DNA of 64,000 nucleotides from Proteobacteria bacterium UBA2363 (GCA_002344355.1 DDTN01000034.1:22162-86161); one strand, 5' to 3'. Positions 19,071 to 29,589 are shown, counted from the first letter of the stretch. Numbers and translations are program-made. The notes: generated from the sequence alone by a model not told the origin.

Positions 19071-19835
19071 ATGGAGAAGCTCTTGGATGCAGTCGCAGCC
19101 GTGGCCTGTCTGGTCTCTCCAGAGAAGGTCCAGGCCATAGCCAGCCGGATTCGTCGGACTGATGCCGTCAAAGCAGCCGGTGCACTGTCGGGCGCAGTCA
19201 GCACCCCCGTTGCTGCTGAGGTTGTGGATCAGCTCATCGATGCTTGGCGAAGCACCTCTGTCAGCGCCGAGGAACTAGCATTGATGCTGCTCGCCGCCGG
19301 CCATGTCTTCACCAAGGCTACGAATCAACAATCCACCGAACTCGTGTGGACGGGGCCGACGACACCCTTCGTCTCGGCACGACGAACCGAGCAGGCGCTA
19401 CTGCAGGTCATCAACGCCGCTGAGCAGACCCTGTTCATCACCAGCTTCGTGGCCTATGACGTCTCGACCATCGTCAAGGCGCTGAATGCGGCAAATGATC
19501 GCGGAGTGGTCATCTCCATGCTGCTCGAATTGTCTCAGGACCACGGCGGCAGCATCACCTTCGATGCTATCGGCAAGATGAGGACGCTGGTCCCCGCCGC
19601 ACGACTCTACGCCTGGGGAGACAAATCCGAGCCCTTCTCCGGCGGGCGCGTCCACGCCAAAGTCGCTGTAGCCGATGGCAGGATTTGTTTCATCACCAGC
19701 GCGAACCTGACCAGGCACGCGATGGACAAGAATATGGAGTTGGGGGTGCTGATTTCCGGGGGTGAGTTGCCTGGAATGCTTGAGCGGCATCTAGAGGCGC
19801 TTGCCTCAACTCGAACTGTTGTTGGGGTGGGTTAG
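19071..19835 (+). CDS. drmC: DISARM phospholipase-D-like nuclease DrmC
   Basis: A 254-residue protein with one HKD-type motif near the C-terminus: His195 and Lys197 in VHAKVAV, followed by ITSANLT and NMELGV, the typical second half of a PLD active site. An upstream half-site like FITSFVAYD is also present. PLD nucleases with one HKD motif act as dimers. DrmC is the fifth core DISARM gene and was reported as the least essential in the original class 2 system. It is the last gene of the operon; the next gene is convergent, 66 bp away, where composition returns to the GC-rich backbone. Confidence 0.9.
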   Translation: MEKLLDAVAAVACLVSPEKVQAIASRIRRTDAVKAAGALSGAVSTPVAAEVVDQLIDAWRSTSVSAEELALMLLAAGHVFTKATNQQSTELVWTGPTTPFVSARRTEQALLQVINAAEQTLFITSFVAYDVSTIVKALNAANDRGVVISMLLELSQDHGGSITFDAIGKMRTLVPAARLYAWGDKSEPFSGGRVHAKVAVADGRICFITSANLTRHAMDKNMELGVLISGGELPGMLERHLEALASTRTVVGVG

Positions 19836-19900
19836 CGAAGATTATTGATCCACCGTCCTGTGCGCGAATTGGCCAGGGTCGCGCTCAGCGGGTTTCCCCC

Positions 19901-21322
19901 TCACCCCCCAAACCCATCCCCAAACACCCCATCCCCCCGCAGCCGCAGGACGTGCACGCGGTAGTTGCCCTGGTTGTTGGCGATCCAGCCGGCCAGGACC
20001 AGGCTGCCGTCGGGCTGGATGGCCAGGGCGCTGGCGATGTTCTCGGTCTCGCCGCCGACGCAGATCGGGGTGCAACTGTTGTGGGTGATGGTGCCGCCGT
20101 TGCCGAAGGCGGGGTCGGGGTCGCCGTCGGGCAGCAGGCGGGCGACGGCGGCGTCGTAGTTGCCTGCCGCGGCCTCGGCGAGGCCGCCTAGGACGAAGCG
20201 GCCCTGGGCGTCGCGGGCCATGGCGACGGCGAAGTCGGTGAGGGCGCCGCCGCGGTCGAAGGGCACCAGGACGGCGGGCCAGGCGGGGTCGGGGCTGCCA
20301 TCGGGCAGCACGCGCAGGCAGGCCATGTCGGTGTTGGTGGGGCCGTTGACCTCGGCGAAGCCGCAGGCCAGCACGGCGCCATCGGGCAGCTCCACCACGT
20401 CGAACACGCGGTCGGTGCTGTTGCCGCCGACAGCGAAGTCGAAGGACATCACACCGCCGGTGCCGAAGCCGGTGTCGGGCGAGCCGTCGGCGTTCAGGCG
20501 CGCCAGGGCGAAGTCGCCCTGGTTGCCGCTGCCCGGCGGCACGCTGGCGCCGACCACCAGGATGCGGCCGTCGGCGAGCGGCAGGACGGCGGAAGGACGG
20601 GCGTTGAAGCCGGGGCCGAAGTCGATGACGGCGCGGCCGTCGCCGTCGAAGCCGGTGTCGCGCAGGCCGTTGGCGTTGAGGCGGGCGACGCCGAAGGTGC
20701 TGCGGCCGTCGGCCAGCTCGACCAGGCCGGCCAGCAGGATCTTGCCGTCGGGCTGCAGGGCGATGCCGGTGCCCTGGTCGTTGCGGCGGCCGAGCGGACC
20801 CAGGTTGAACGGCACCAGCACCTTGCCGGCGGTGCCGAACGTGCTGTCGGCCTGGCCGGCGGCGGTCAGCCGCACCACGGCCAGGTCGCTCTCGTCGTCC
20901 GCGGCGCCGGCGGCGTCGCCGAACAGGACGATGCGGCCGTCGGGCTGCACGGCCAGGCCGAGCAGCACGTCGTTGCCGGTGCTGTCCGGACGGTCGAAGC
21001 CGATCGTCCGGGCGCCGCCGCTGGCCCAGGCGGTGTCCAGGCTGCCGTTGCCGTTCAGCCGCAGCACGCCGAAGTCGGTATCGCCGTTGCCGTTGATCAC
21101 CGGCGCCGCGACCAGCATCTTGCCGTCCGCCAGCAGCGCCACCTTCACCAGCCCCGCGTTGCTGATGAACAGCCCGCCGGGAAAGCCGTGCACGACCTTG
21201 CCGCCGTTGCCGAAGCCGGGGTCCAGGGCGCCATCGCGGCCCTGGGCGGGGCCAGCGGCCAGGGCGGCCAGCAGGCCGGCAAGCAGGCAGGGCAGGGCGG
21301 ACAGGCGGGCGATCGGGGGCAT
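19901..21322 (-). CDS. Secreted delta-60 repeat protein
   Basis: A predicted exported protein of 473 residues with an N-terminal signal peptide (LPCLLAGLLAALAAGPAQG). The rest consists of about seven imperfect delta-60 repeats of the form LD-x-x-FG-x-x-G followed by VLR/ALQPDGKIL strands, which usually build a beta-propeller-like fold. Function is unknown; such proteins are common in the secretomes of this group. An open frame extends upstream past the chosen ATG, but the signal peptide fixes the start. Its 3' end converges with drmC and marks the right border of the defence island. Confidence 0.82.
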   Translation of the reverse strand: MPPIARLSALPCLLAGLLAALAAGPAQGRDGALDPGFGNGGKVVHGFPGGLFISNAGLVKVALLADGKMLVAAPVINGNGDTDFGVLRLNGNGSLDTAWASGGARTIGFDRPDSTGNDVLLGLAVQPDGRIVLFGDAAGAADDESDLAVVRLTAAGQADSTFGTAGKVLVPFNLGPLGRRNDQGTGIALQPDGKILLAGLVELADGRSTFGVARLNANGLRDTGFDGDGRAVIDFGPGFNARPSAVLPLADGRILVVGASVPPGSGNQGDFALARLNADGSPDTGFGTGGVMSFDFAVGGNSTDRVFDVVELPDGAVLACGFAEVNGPTNTDMACLRVLPDGSPDPAWPAVLVPFDRGGALTDFAVAMARDAQGRFVLGGLAEAAAGNYDAAVARLLPDGDPDPAFGNGGTITHNSCTPICVGGETENIASALAIQPDGSLVLAGWIANNQGNYRVHVLRLRGDGVFGDGFGG

Positions 21323-21469
21323 GGCGGGGGTTCCGGCGGTGCGATGGGTCTGGAATCGTCGAACGGCATCGACGGGGGCCACGGTGCGGCGCCTTGACGT
21401 GGAACGGGCGTAAGGCCCAGTTCGCTTCTCCCTTGGGCAGGGCCTGAACATCGGGCACAGGAGGCTTAT

Positions 21470-21501
21470 GCATAAGTCATAACGCTTGATATGACTTATG
21501 C
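21470..21501. promoter_or_regulatory. Perfect 11-bp inverted repeat, probable HipB operator
   Basis: GCATAAGTCAT at 21470-21480 is repeated in perfect inverted form (ATGACTTATGC, 21491-21501) with a 10-bp spacer, 19 bp before the hipB start. HipB-type antitoxins bind paired inverted repeats over their own promoter, so autoregulation is the likely role. The AT-rich sequence stands out from the GC-rich surroundings and may overlap the promoter -10 region. Confidence 0.7.
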
Positions 21502-21520
21502 GTAGGACTAGTCTCTCGGC

Positions 21521-21862
21521 ATGGCCCGTTCCCCTCCACTCCGCAGCTATTCCCGTTACAGCCTGCAGGCCTTGCGCCTGCTGGGTGCCTCGCTGCGCGC
21601 CGCACGCATCGAGAAGGGGCTCGGGGTACAGACGCTGGCCGAGCGCGCCGGCATCTCGCGCGACCTGCTGTACCGCATCGAGAAGGGCGACCCGCGCTGC
21701 GGGATCGGCGTGGTGTTCGAACTGGCCGCCATCCTGGGCGTGCCGCTGTTCGAGCCCGGCCTGGACGCGCTGAGGCAGCGCGGCCGTGAGGTCCAGGCTC
21801 GGCTGGTCCTGCTGCCCAGGGCCGTGCATGTCGGGCGCGGCGAGGTGAAGGATGACTTCTGA
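21521..21862 (+). CDS. hipB: HipB-like HTH antitoxin
   Basis: A 113-residue XRE-family helix-turn-helix protein (helices in RIEKGLGVQTLAERAGISRDLLYRIEKG, roughly 30-60). It overlaps hipA by 11 bp, the classic arrangement of the antitoxin-regulator and kinase toxin. It should bind the inverted repeat at 21470-21501 and repress the operon while neutralising HipA. No strong ribosome-binding site precedes ATG 21521, so translation may be weak or near-leaderless. Confidence 0.82.
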   Translation: MARSPPLRSYSRYSLQALRLLGASLRAARIEKGLGVQTLAERAGISRDLLYRIEKGDPRCGIGVVFELAAILGVPLFEPGLDALRQRGREVQARLVLLPRAVHVGRGEVKDDF

Positions 21863-23120
21863 GCGCGACACGCCGCGCGAGGCCTACGTGTGGACCTGGC
21901 TGCCGGACCGCCCGGACCCCGTGGTGGCCGGGCGCCTGGCCGCCACCGGCCTCGGCCTGCAGTTCAACTATGGCCGAAGCTGGCTGGAGCGTGCGGACCG
22001 CGTGCCGCTCTACCTGCCCGAGCTGCCCTTGCAGCGCGGACTGCTGCCGCTGGCCGGCGGCCTGGCCATGCCCGGCTGCCTGCGCGATGCGGCGCCGGAT
22101 GCCTGGGGACGCCGGGTCATCCTCAACCGCCTGCTGGGTCGCGCCGGGCGCGACGCGGATACCGCCGTGCTGGACGAGCTGGGCTACCTGCTCGCGTCGG
22201 GATCCGACCGGATCGGCGCGCTGGATTTCCAGGCCTCGGCCACGGAGTACGTGCCGCGCGAGGACGAGGGTTCGTCGCTGGAGGCGCTGCTGGACAGCGC
22301 GGAGCGCGTCGAGCGTGGCGAGTCGCTGCCGCCGGCCCTGGCCCTGGCCTTGCAGCATGGCACCTCGATCGGTGGCGCGCGGCCCAAGGCGACGCTGGCG
22401 GGGGAAGGCCGCCGCTGGATCGCCAAGTTCTCCAGCAGCGGCGACGTGCAGCCGATGGTGAAACTGGAGTTCGTGGCCATGCGCCTGGCCGCGCTGGCCG
22501 GGCTCGAGGTCGCGCCGGTGCGGCTGGTGCAGGCCGGCGGCAGGGAAGTCCTGCTGGTCGAGCGCTTCGACCGGGTCCGCCACGCTGACGGCCGCTGGCG
22601 GCGCCGGGGTATGGTGTCGGCGCTGACCCTGCTGGCGCTGGACGAGATGCTGGCCGCCTACGCCAGCTACGAGGACCTGGCCGAGATCGTGCGCCACCGC
22701 TTCGAGCAGCCGCGCGAAAGCCTGCGCGAACTGTTCGGCCGGCTGGTGTTCAACATCCTGTGCGGCAACACCGACGACCACGCGCGCAACCATGCCGCGT
22801 TCTGGGATGGCGCCCGCCTCTCGCTCACGCCCGCCTACGACATCTGTCCGCAGGCGCGCACCGGGCAGGAGGCCACCCAGGCCATGAAGATCCTGGGCGA
22901 GCAGCGCTTCAGCCGCCTGGACCTGTGCGAGGCGGCGGCGGCATGTTTCCAGTTGTCGTCGGCGCAGGCGCGCGGGCTCATCGACGCGCAACTGCAGCAG
23001 GTCCATGTCCATTGGCGGGCGGTCTGCGACGAGGCCGGCCTGGGGGCGGCGGAGCGCAACGCGCTGTGGGGGCGGCAGTTCCTCAATCCGTTCGCCTTGC
23101 AGGGCTACCCGGCGACCTGA
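21852..23120 (+). CDS. hipA: HipA-family serine/threonine kinase toxin
   Basis: A 422-residue HipA-like kinase. The family toxin phosphorylates aminoacyl-tRNA synthetases (GltX in E. coli) and causes growth arrest or persistence. Seen here are the N-terminal HipA domain (FNYGRSWL, PLYLPELPLQ), the P-loop-like SIGGARPKATL segment, the ATP-anchoring LLVERFDR, the catalytic loop NTDDHARN (306-313) with general-base Asp, and the metal-binding LTPAYDICP. All key residues are present, so the kinase looks intact. The gene ends convergent to hflD, 565 bp away. Confidence 0.88.
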   Translation: MTSERDTPREAYVWTWLPDRPDPVVAGRLAATGLGLQFNYGRSWLERADRVPLYLPELPLQRGLLPLAGGLAMPGCLRDAAPDAWGRRVILNRLLGRAGRDADTAVLDELGYLLASGSDRIGALDFQASATEYVPREDEGSSLEALLDSAERVERGESLPPALALALQHGTSIGGARPKATLAGEGRRWIAKFSSSGDVQPMVKLEFVAMRLAALAGLEVAPVRLVQAGGREVLLVERFDRVRHADGRWRRRGMVSALTLLALDEMLAAYASYEDLAEIVRHRFEQPRESLRELFGRLVFNILCGNTDDHARNHAAFWDGARLSLTPAYDICPQARTGQEATQAMKILGEQRFSRLDLCEAAAACFQLSSAQARGLIDAQLQQVHVHWRAVCDEAGLGAAERNALWGRQFLNPFALQGYPAT

Positions 23121-23365
23121 GATTCCCTGCCCTTGCGGTGCCGCGTTGCGCGCTGCCCGGCGATGCGGAGGGCGTACTACGTAGCCGGGCGGACCGGGTT
23201 CAATGCGCGGGGACCGGAAGCTCCAAACACGGTGCTGCCCGTGAGCGCGCCGCGCACCCCCTCACCACCGCCCGGTCTGCGGCCCCGTCTGGCTCTTTCG
23301 CCAGTCAGGGGGGCGTTGGCGAGGAGATCGCTGCCAGGGGCCGGCCCCCGATCGTTCGACGGAAT

Positions 23366-23432
23366 CGACAGGAACGCCTGACGTGTCGATCCGGACGCGA
23401 AAAATCGACACATCCCGGCGATATGTCGATGA
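23366..23432. repeat. Four alternating ATCGACA/TGTCGAT heptamers with exact 20-bp spacing
   Basis: ATCGACA starts at 23366 and 23406 and its inverse TGTCGAT at 23386 and 23426, so the copies alternate in orientation at exactly 20 bp. Positions 23406-23432 also form a 10-bp stem with one mismatch and a 7-nt loop. The array lies in the 565-bp convergent gap (23121-23685) between hipA and hflD, in which I find no convincing gene. It could be a bidirectional terminator, a protein-binding array or a degenerate repetitive element. Confidence 0.6.
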
Positions 23433-23685
23433 AGGCGACAGGTTTTCCGACCGGGACCCGTCCGGTACCAGGGCAGACCGTTGAACGGGATATTCATCGT
23501 TACCGCCCCGGCGGCTCGCGTTGGTTGCACCTGCCCGCGTCCCGCGGTCTGGGGAGGGAGGAGTGGGGGCCGTCGTATTGCAGACCCGCCCATTTGCAGG
23601 CGGCGGGGAGACGACGCCGATCAGGCGATTCCGACGACCTTGCGCAAGCCGGTAACGCAGCCTGCAATGGCCGCGCCGCGCCGCC

Positions 23686-24321
23686 TCACACCGCCGCCAG
23701 GCTCCTGCCCAGCAGGCGCTGCGCGGTCTCGACGATCCTTCGCCGCTGCAGCAGCATCTGCCAGCCGCGGCCGCCGAGCTGGCGCCACAGGGCGGCGCTG
23801 CGCAGGGCGGCCAGCAGGTGGGCGCGGATGCGCTCGACGTTGGCGGTTTCCTTCAGCACCAGCGGGTTGCCGGGCACGCGGATGCGCGGGGTGAGGGTGG
23901 ACAGGGTGGCCAGGTAGGCGCCGGCCAGGGTCTCGATGGCCTCGGGGCTGTCGGGCTGGTCGGCGGGGATGCGTTCGGCGGCCGCTTCCAGGCGACGGCG
24001 CAGGTCCTGCTGCATGCGCGGTTCGCGGCTGTAGCGGCGCTCCAGGTTCACCACGGTGGCGGCGACGCGGACCAGCTCGGGGTCGCGCTGTTCGCCGCGG
24101 ATCTGGCCGATCAGCACGCGCAGGCCGGTGCGCACGCCGCCCAGGCCCCCGTAGATGGCGTCCGGGCTGTCGGCGTCGAGGCGCAGCACGCTGGCCAGGC
24201 TGGCGGCCTGGGCGGCGGGGTCGCAGCGGCCCTCGCGGGCCACCGACAGCGCCAGGTGCACGGCCTGCACCAGGCCGGCCAGGGCCAGCACCTGCGCTTC
24301 GCCGCGGTCGAGCGCGCTCAT
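23686..24321 (-). CDS. hflD: High-frequency lysogenization protein HflD
   Basis: A 211-residue, mostly helical protein of the HflD (YcfC) family, with family-like segments QVLALAGLVQAVHLA, IYGGLGGVRTGLRVL and ERRYSREPRM. In E. coli HflD is a peripheral membrane protein that interacts with the lambda CII protein; its cellular role is unclear. It follows mnmA with a 4-bp overlap, the conserved nudJ-mnmA-hflD order of gammaproteobacteria. In E. coli purB comes next, whereas here the gene is followed by a gap and the convergent hipBA pair. Confidence 0.9.
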   Translation of the reverse strand: MSALDRGEAQVLALAGLVQAVHLALSVAREGRCDPAAQAASLASVLRLDADSPDAIYGGLGGVRTGLRVLIGQIRGEQRDPELVRVAATVVNLERRYSREPRMQQDLRRRLEAAAERIPADQPDSPEAIETLAGAYLATLSTLTPRIRVPGNPLVLKETANVERIRAHLLAALRSAALWRQLGGRGWQMLLQRRRIVETAQRLLGRSLAAV

Positions 24322-25439
24322 GCCGCCCGTGCCAGGCCGCCGAAGGCGGCATCGGTGGACTCGATCACGGCGCCGCCCAGGCAGGCCTCGCCCTGGTAGA
24401 ACACCACCGACTGGCCGGGGGTGACGGCGCGCTGGGGCGCGTCGAAATGCACGGTCAGGGCTCCGTCGCCGTGGACCTGCACCTGGCAGGCCTGGTCGGC
24501 CTGGCGGTAGCGGGTGCGGGCGGTGCAGGCGAAGGCGGCGGCGGGCGCGGCGCCGGCCACCCACGTGGCCTGGCTGGCGGTCAGGATGTGGCTGTACAGC
24601 AGCGGGCTGTCGCCCTGGTCCACCCACAGGATCTGCCGGTCGCTGTCCTTGCCGACCACGAACCAGGGCGCGCCGCTGCCGCCGGCGCGGCCGCCGACGC
24701 CCAGGCCCTGGCGCTGGCCCAGGGTGAAGAAGTGCACGCCGGCGTGCTCGCCCAGCACGGCGCCGTCGACGCTGCGGATCTCGCCCGGCTGCGGCGGCAC
24801 GAAGCGCGCCAGGAAGCCGCGGAAGTCGCGCTCGCCGATGAAGCAGATGCCGGTGGAGTCCTTCTTGGCGGCGGTGGCCAGGCCGGCTTCGCGGGCCAGG
24901 GCGCGCACCTGCGGCTTCTCCAGATCGCCCAGCGGGAACTCGGTGGCGGCCAGTTGCGCCTGGCCCAGGGCGTGCAGGAAATAGGTCTGGTCCTTGGCCG
25001 CGTCGGCGGCGCGCAACAGGCGCCAGTCGCCGTCGGGGCCGCGGCCGGTGCGCGCGTAGTGGCCGGTGGCGATGGTCTGCGCGCCCAGGTCCTGGGCATG
25101 CTCCAGGAAGGTGCGGAACTTGATCTCGCGGTTGCACAGAACGTCCGGGTTGGGCGTGCGGCCGGCGCGATGCTCGGCCAGGAAGTGCTCGAACACGCCG
25201 TCCCAGTACTCGGCGGCGAAGTTGCGGGTGTGCAGGTCGATGCCCAGGGCGGCGCAGACGGCGGCGGCGTCGGCGGCGTCGGCTTCGGCCGGGCAGGTGC
25301 CGCTGGCGTCGTCCTCTTCCCAGTTCTTCATGAACAGGCCGGCGACGCGGCGGCCGTCGCGCACCAGGCGCAGGGCGGCCACCGAGGAGTCCACGCCCCC
25401 GGACACGCCCACCATCACCAGGCCGTCGCGCGCCGCCAT
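24318..25439 (-). CDS. mnmA: tRNA-specific 2-thiouridylase MnmA
   Basis: Installs the 2-thio group on wobble uridine-34 of Lys, Glu and Gln tRNAs, using sulfur relayed to its cysteines. The 373-residue protein carries the PP-loop SGGVDSS (13-19), catalytic Cys102 in DVLCNREIKF, and Cys199 in STGICFIGERDF. TGHYAR and the C-terminal barrel segments are also present. Length and motifs are those of a complete enzyme. It lies between nudJ (1 bp) and hflD (4-bp overlap), so the three genes form an operon. Confidence 0.95.
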   Translation of the reverse strand: MAARDGLVMVGVSGGVDSSVAALRLVRDGRRVAGLFMKNWEEDDASGTCPAEADAADAAAVCAALGIDLHTRNFAAEYWDGVFEHFLAEHRAGRTPNPDVLCNREIKFRTFLEHAQDLGAQTIATGHYARTGRGPDGDWRLLRAADAAKDQTYFLHALGQAQLAATEFPLGDLEKPQVRALAREAGLATAAKKDSTGICFIGERDFRGFLARFVPPQPGEIRSVDGAVLGEHAGVHFFTLGQRQGLGVGGRAGGSGAPWFVVGKDSDRQILWVDQGDSPLLYSHILTASQATWVAGAAPAAAFACTARTRYRQADQACQVQVHGDGALTVHFDAPQRAVTPGQSVVFYQGEACLGGAVIESTDAAFGGLARAA

Positions 25440-25440
25440 C

Positions 25441-25926
25441 TCAGCCGCCCACGCAGGCCAGCAGGGACAGCGGTGCGCGCTGGCCGGCCAGGTGGTCGTC
25501 CAGGCTGCGCCGCACCAGGGGGCTGCGCAGGGCGTGGCCGGCGGCCAGCTCGTCGGGGCGCAGCCACAGGGCGCGGACGATGCCGGCGTCCAGCGGCCGG
25601 TCCGGCTCGTGCGCCAGCGGCCGGGCGGCGAAGGTGAAGCGCAGCACCGGCTTGCGGTCGGGCGGGTCGGGCCAGTGGTAGACGGCGACCAGGTGGCTGG
25701 GCTCGACGCGCCAGCCGGTCTCCTCCAGGGTCTCCCGCACGGCGGCGTCGATCAGCGACTCGCCGGGCTCCAGGTGACCGGCCGGCTGGTTGACCACCAG
25801 GCGGCCGCGCACGCGCTCCTCGACGAACAGGAAGCGGTCGCCGTCCGGCACCACCGTGGCGACGGTGATCCGGGGCAGGGCGGCGGCGGGGGCGCGCAGG
25901 GCGCTGGCGATCAGGGCGGTTTCCAC
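25441..25926 (-). CDS. nudJ: NUDIX hydrolase, NudJ-like
   Basis: A 161-residue phosphatase-type NUDIX protein. The NUDIX box GHLEPGES...RETLEETGW fits GX5EX7REUXEEXGU. E. coli NudJ (YmfB) hydrolyses nucleoside tri- and diphosphates and HMP-pyrophosphate and is encoded immediately upstream of mnmA and hflD, exactly as here. The start is uncertain: GTG 25926 (VETALIAS) is given, while an in-frame ATG at 25962 would add 12 residues. Confidence 0.87.
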   Translation of the reverse strand: METALIASALRAPAAALPRITVATVVPDGDRFLFVEERVRGRLVVNQPAGHLEPGESLIDAAVRETLEETGWRVEPSHLVAVYHWPDPPDRKPVLRFTFAARPLAHEPDRPLDAGIVRALWLRPDELAAGHALRSPLVRRSLDDHLAGQRAPLSLLACVGG

Positions 25927-26025
25927 GGGGCGATGGTACCGAATCGTTCCCGGCCGGGGCATGACCGGGTTGCGGCGGGCGCGTTCGGCAGCGCGACCCT
26001 GGCGCATCAGGCCCCGCAGGGAGAA

Positions 26026-26075
26026 CCCTCTCCCCCGGCCCCTCCCCCGCCTTGCGGGGGAGGGGAGAAGTGCGG
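26026..26075. repeat. GC-rich hairpin repeat, forward copy
   Basis: This is one of at least eight copies in the window of a unit reading CCCTCTCCCCCGGCCCC, then CCTCCCCCGC, a short loop, GCGGGGGAGGGG and AGAAGTGCG. The central CCCCTCCCCCGC/GCGGGGGAGGGG is a strong hairpin. This copy lies between nudJ and clpS. The element looks like a REP-type intergenic repeat and could also act as a transcript-end hairpin. Confidence 0.7.
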
Positions 26076-26138
26076 CGCCGCGGCGAGCAGCCGCTGCTGC
26101 TGGCCGCAGCGCGCGATGTGCCCAGCGCCAGATGCAAG

Positions 26139-26161
26139 CCCCTCTCCCCCGGGGAGAGGGG
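26139..26161. repeat. GC-rich hairpin, divergent relative of the window's repeat
   Basis: CCCCTCTCCCC is followed, after one base, by its perfect inverse GGGGAGAGGGG, giving an 11-bp stem. A further GGGGAGAGGGG follows. It lies 64 bp downstream of the copy at 26026 in the nudJ-clpS gap and may come from the same family. Confidence 0.55.
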
Positions 26162-26321
26162 TTGGGGAGAGGGGCCCGAGGCCCCAGGACACCATCCAGA
26201 ACCACCGGGAGGGGTTGGGTAGGGAGGCCCCAGGCCCCAGAAAAGCACCCGGGTCACGCCCTTCCTCAAGCCGGAAAGGCCAAGGCCCTAGAATGCCCGG
26301 TCTGCCCATCCCGATTCGCCC

Positions 26322-26654
26322 ATGGCCAACGAACCCCGCCGCGACCACGACACCGGTACCGCCGTCGAGACCGCCCCGCCCGAAGTGGCGCGGCCGCCGA
26401 TGTACCAGGTGCTGCTGCTGAACGACGACTTCACGCCGATGGACTTCGTGGTCAGCGTGCTGCAGATGTTCTTCGCCATGAACCGCGAGCGCGCCACCCA
26501 GGTGATGCTGCACGTCCACACCCGCGGCCGGGGCGTGTGCGGGATCTTCACGCGCGAGGTGGCGGAGACCAAGGTCACCCAGGTCAACGAGTTCTCGCGC
26601 AAGCACCAGCATCCGTTGTTGTGCACCATGGAGAAGGTCAGCGACGGCGGCTGA
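26322..26654 (+). CDS. clpS: ATP-dependent Clp protease adaptor ClpS
   Basis: A 110-residue N-end-rule adaptor that delivers proteins with N-terminal bulky residues to ClpAP. The conserved core is complete: YQVLLLNDDFTPMDFV (substrate-binding pocket), AMNRERATQVMLHVH and the GRGVCGIFTREVAETK segment, followed by the C-terminal strand. A TAGAAT box at 26289-26294 is a possible -10 element with a poor -35. clpA follows on the same strand but only after 442 bp, a larger gap than usual. Confidence 0.95.
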   Translation: MANEPRRDHDTGTAVETAPPEVARPPMYQVLLLNDDFTPMDFVVSVLQMFFAMNRERATQVMLHVHTRGRGVCGIFTREVAETKVTQVNEFSRKHQHPLLCTMEKVSDGG

Positions 26655-26987
26655 GCGGCAGGCGCCGGGATCCGCGCCCTGGCCCGGCTGCGCGGTCAGG
26701 GCCGGGGCCTGTCGTGTCGGTACGGGTCCGCACGCGGCGGCAAGGCGATCGTCGGGTACCTGTCGCCTGCCGGCATGCCGTAGACCCTGCGCGGGTGCGG
26801 TCCCGGTCGGCCCCTGCCTTGCCGGGGCGGGCCTGCGGATGGCCTGGCCCGTCGTCGATCGTCACACGACCGTCACTCGCGCGCGCCGCCGGCCTTCCCC
26901 CGTCCGCCATGGCGAGCGCCGTCGCGGTCATCCTGCACCGCAGCCCAACGGGCGCGGCCGGAAGAGCGCGGAAGTCGCCGGCATGGA

Positions 26988-27016
26988 TTGAAATTCCGCC
27001 GCGACGGGCGCATAAG
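26988..27016 (+). promoter_or_regulatory. Possible sigma-70 promoter for clpA
   Basis: TTGAAA at 26988-26993 and CATAAG at 27011-27016 are separated by 17 bp, a good -35 and a fair -10. They lie 80 bp before the clpA start in a 442-bp gap (26655-27096) that otherwise shows no gene. TTGAAA could also suggest a heat-shock promoter, but no CCCAT-type -10 element follows at the right distance. Confidence 0.4.
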
Positions 27017-27096
27017 GGGTCCAACGCATCGCCGGGCACGGAGGCCCGGGGCGCCAGCGGGCGCGGCGAAGCGGCCACGGGCAGCAAGGAGCCCCC

Positions 27097-29367
<2,271 letters not shown>

Positions 29368-29380
29368 CGGGAATGCCACC

Positions 29381-29412
29381 CTTCTCCCCTCCCCGCCTGC
29401 GGAGGGGAGAAG
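29381..29412 (+). terminator. Strong hairpin after clpA
   Basis: CTTCTCCCCTCC pairs perfectly with GGAGGGGAGAAG across an 8-nt loop, starting 14 bp after the clpA stop. The stem is very stable, but no T tract follows, so it may be a transcript-end hairpin rather than a canonical intrinsic terminator. It resembles a shortened copy of the hairpin repeat found elsewhere in the window. Confidence 0.55.
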
Positions 29413-29540
29413 GCCGCCACCTACAGCGCCACGAGCCCCGCCCGCGACAAGCCGGTCGCGGCTCCTCCCGCCTTTTCCACGAGACCCAGGCAGGGTAGGG
29501 CACCCGTGGGTTCTTTCGCGATCGTCCATGCGGGGACACC

Positions 29541-29589
29541 GCACTTCTCCCCTCCCCCGCCTGCGGGGGAGGGGCCGGGGGAGAGGGCC
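29541..29589. repeat. GC-rich hairpin repeat, reverse copy on the left of the DUF559 gene
   Basis: This is the reverse-orientation form of the repeat (GCACTTCTCCCC... to ...GGAGAGGGCC). Together with the forward copy at 30188 it flanks the DUF559 gene with the GCACTTCTCC ends facing outward, like terminal inverted repeats. About 240 bp with no other recognisable feature lie between this copy and the gene. Confidence 0.7.

Noticed and set aside
21521..23120. HipBA as part of the defence island
   Set aside because: It is separated from drmC by an unrelated convergent gene, has its own operator, and its GC content is that of the backbone. Toxin-antitoxin pairs near defence genes are common, but there is no direct link here.
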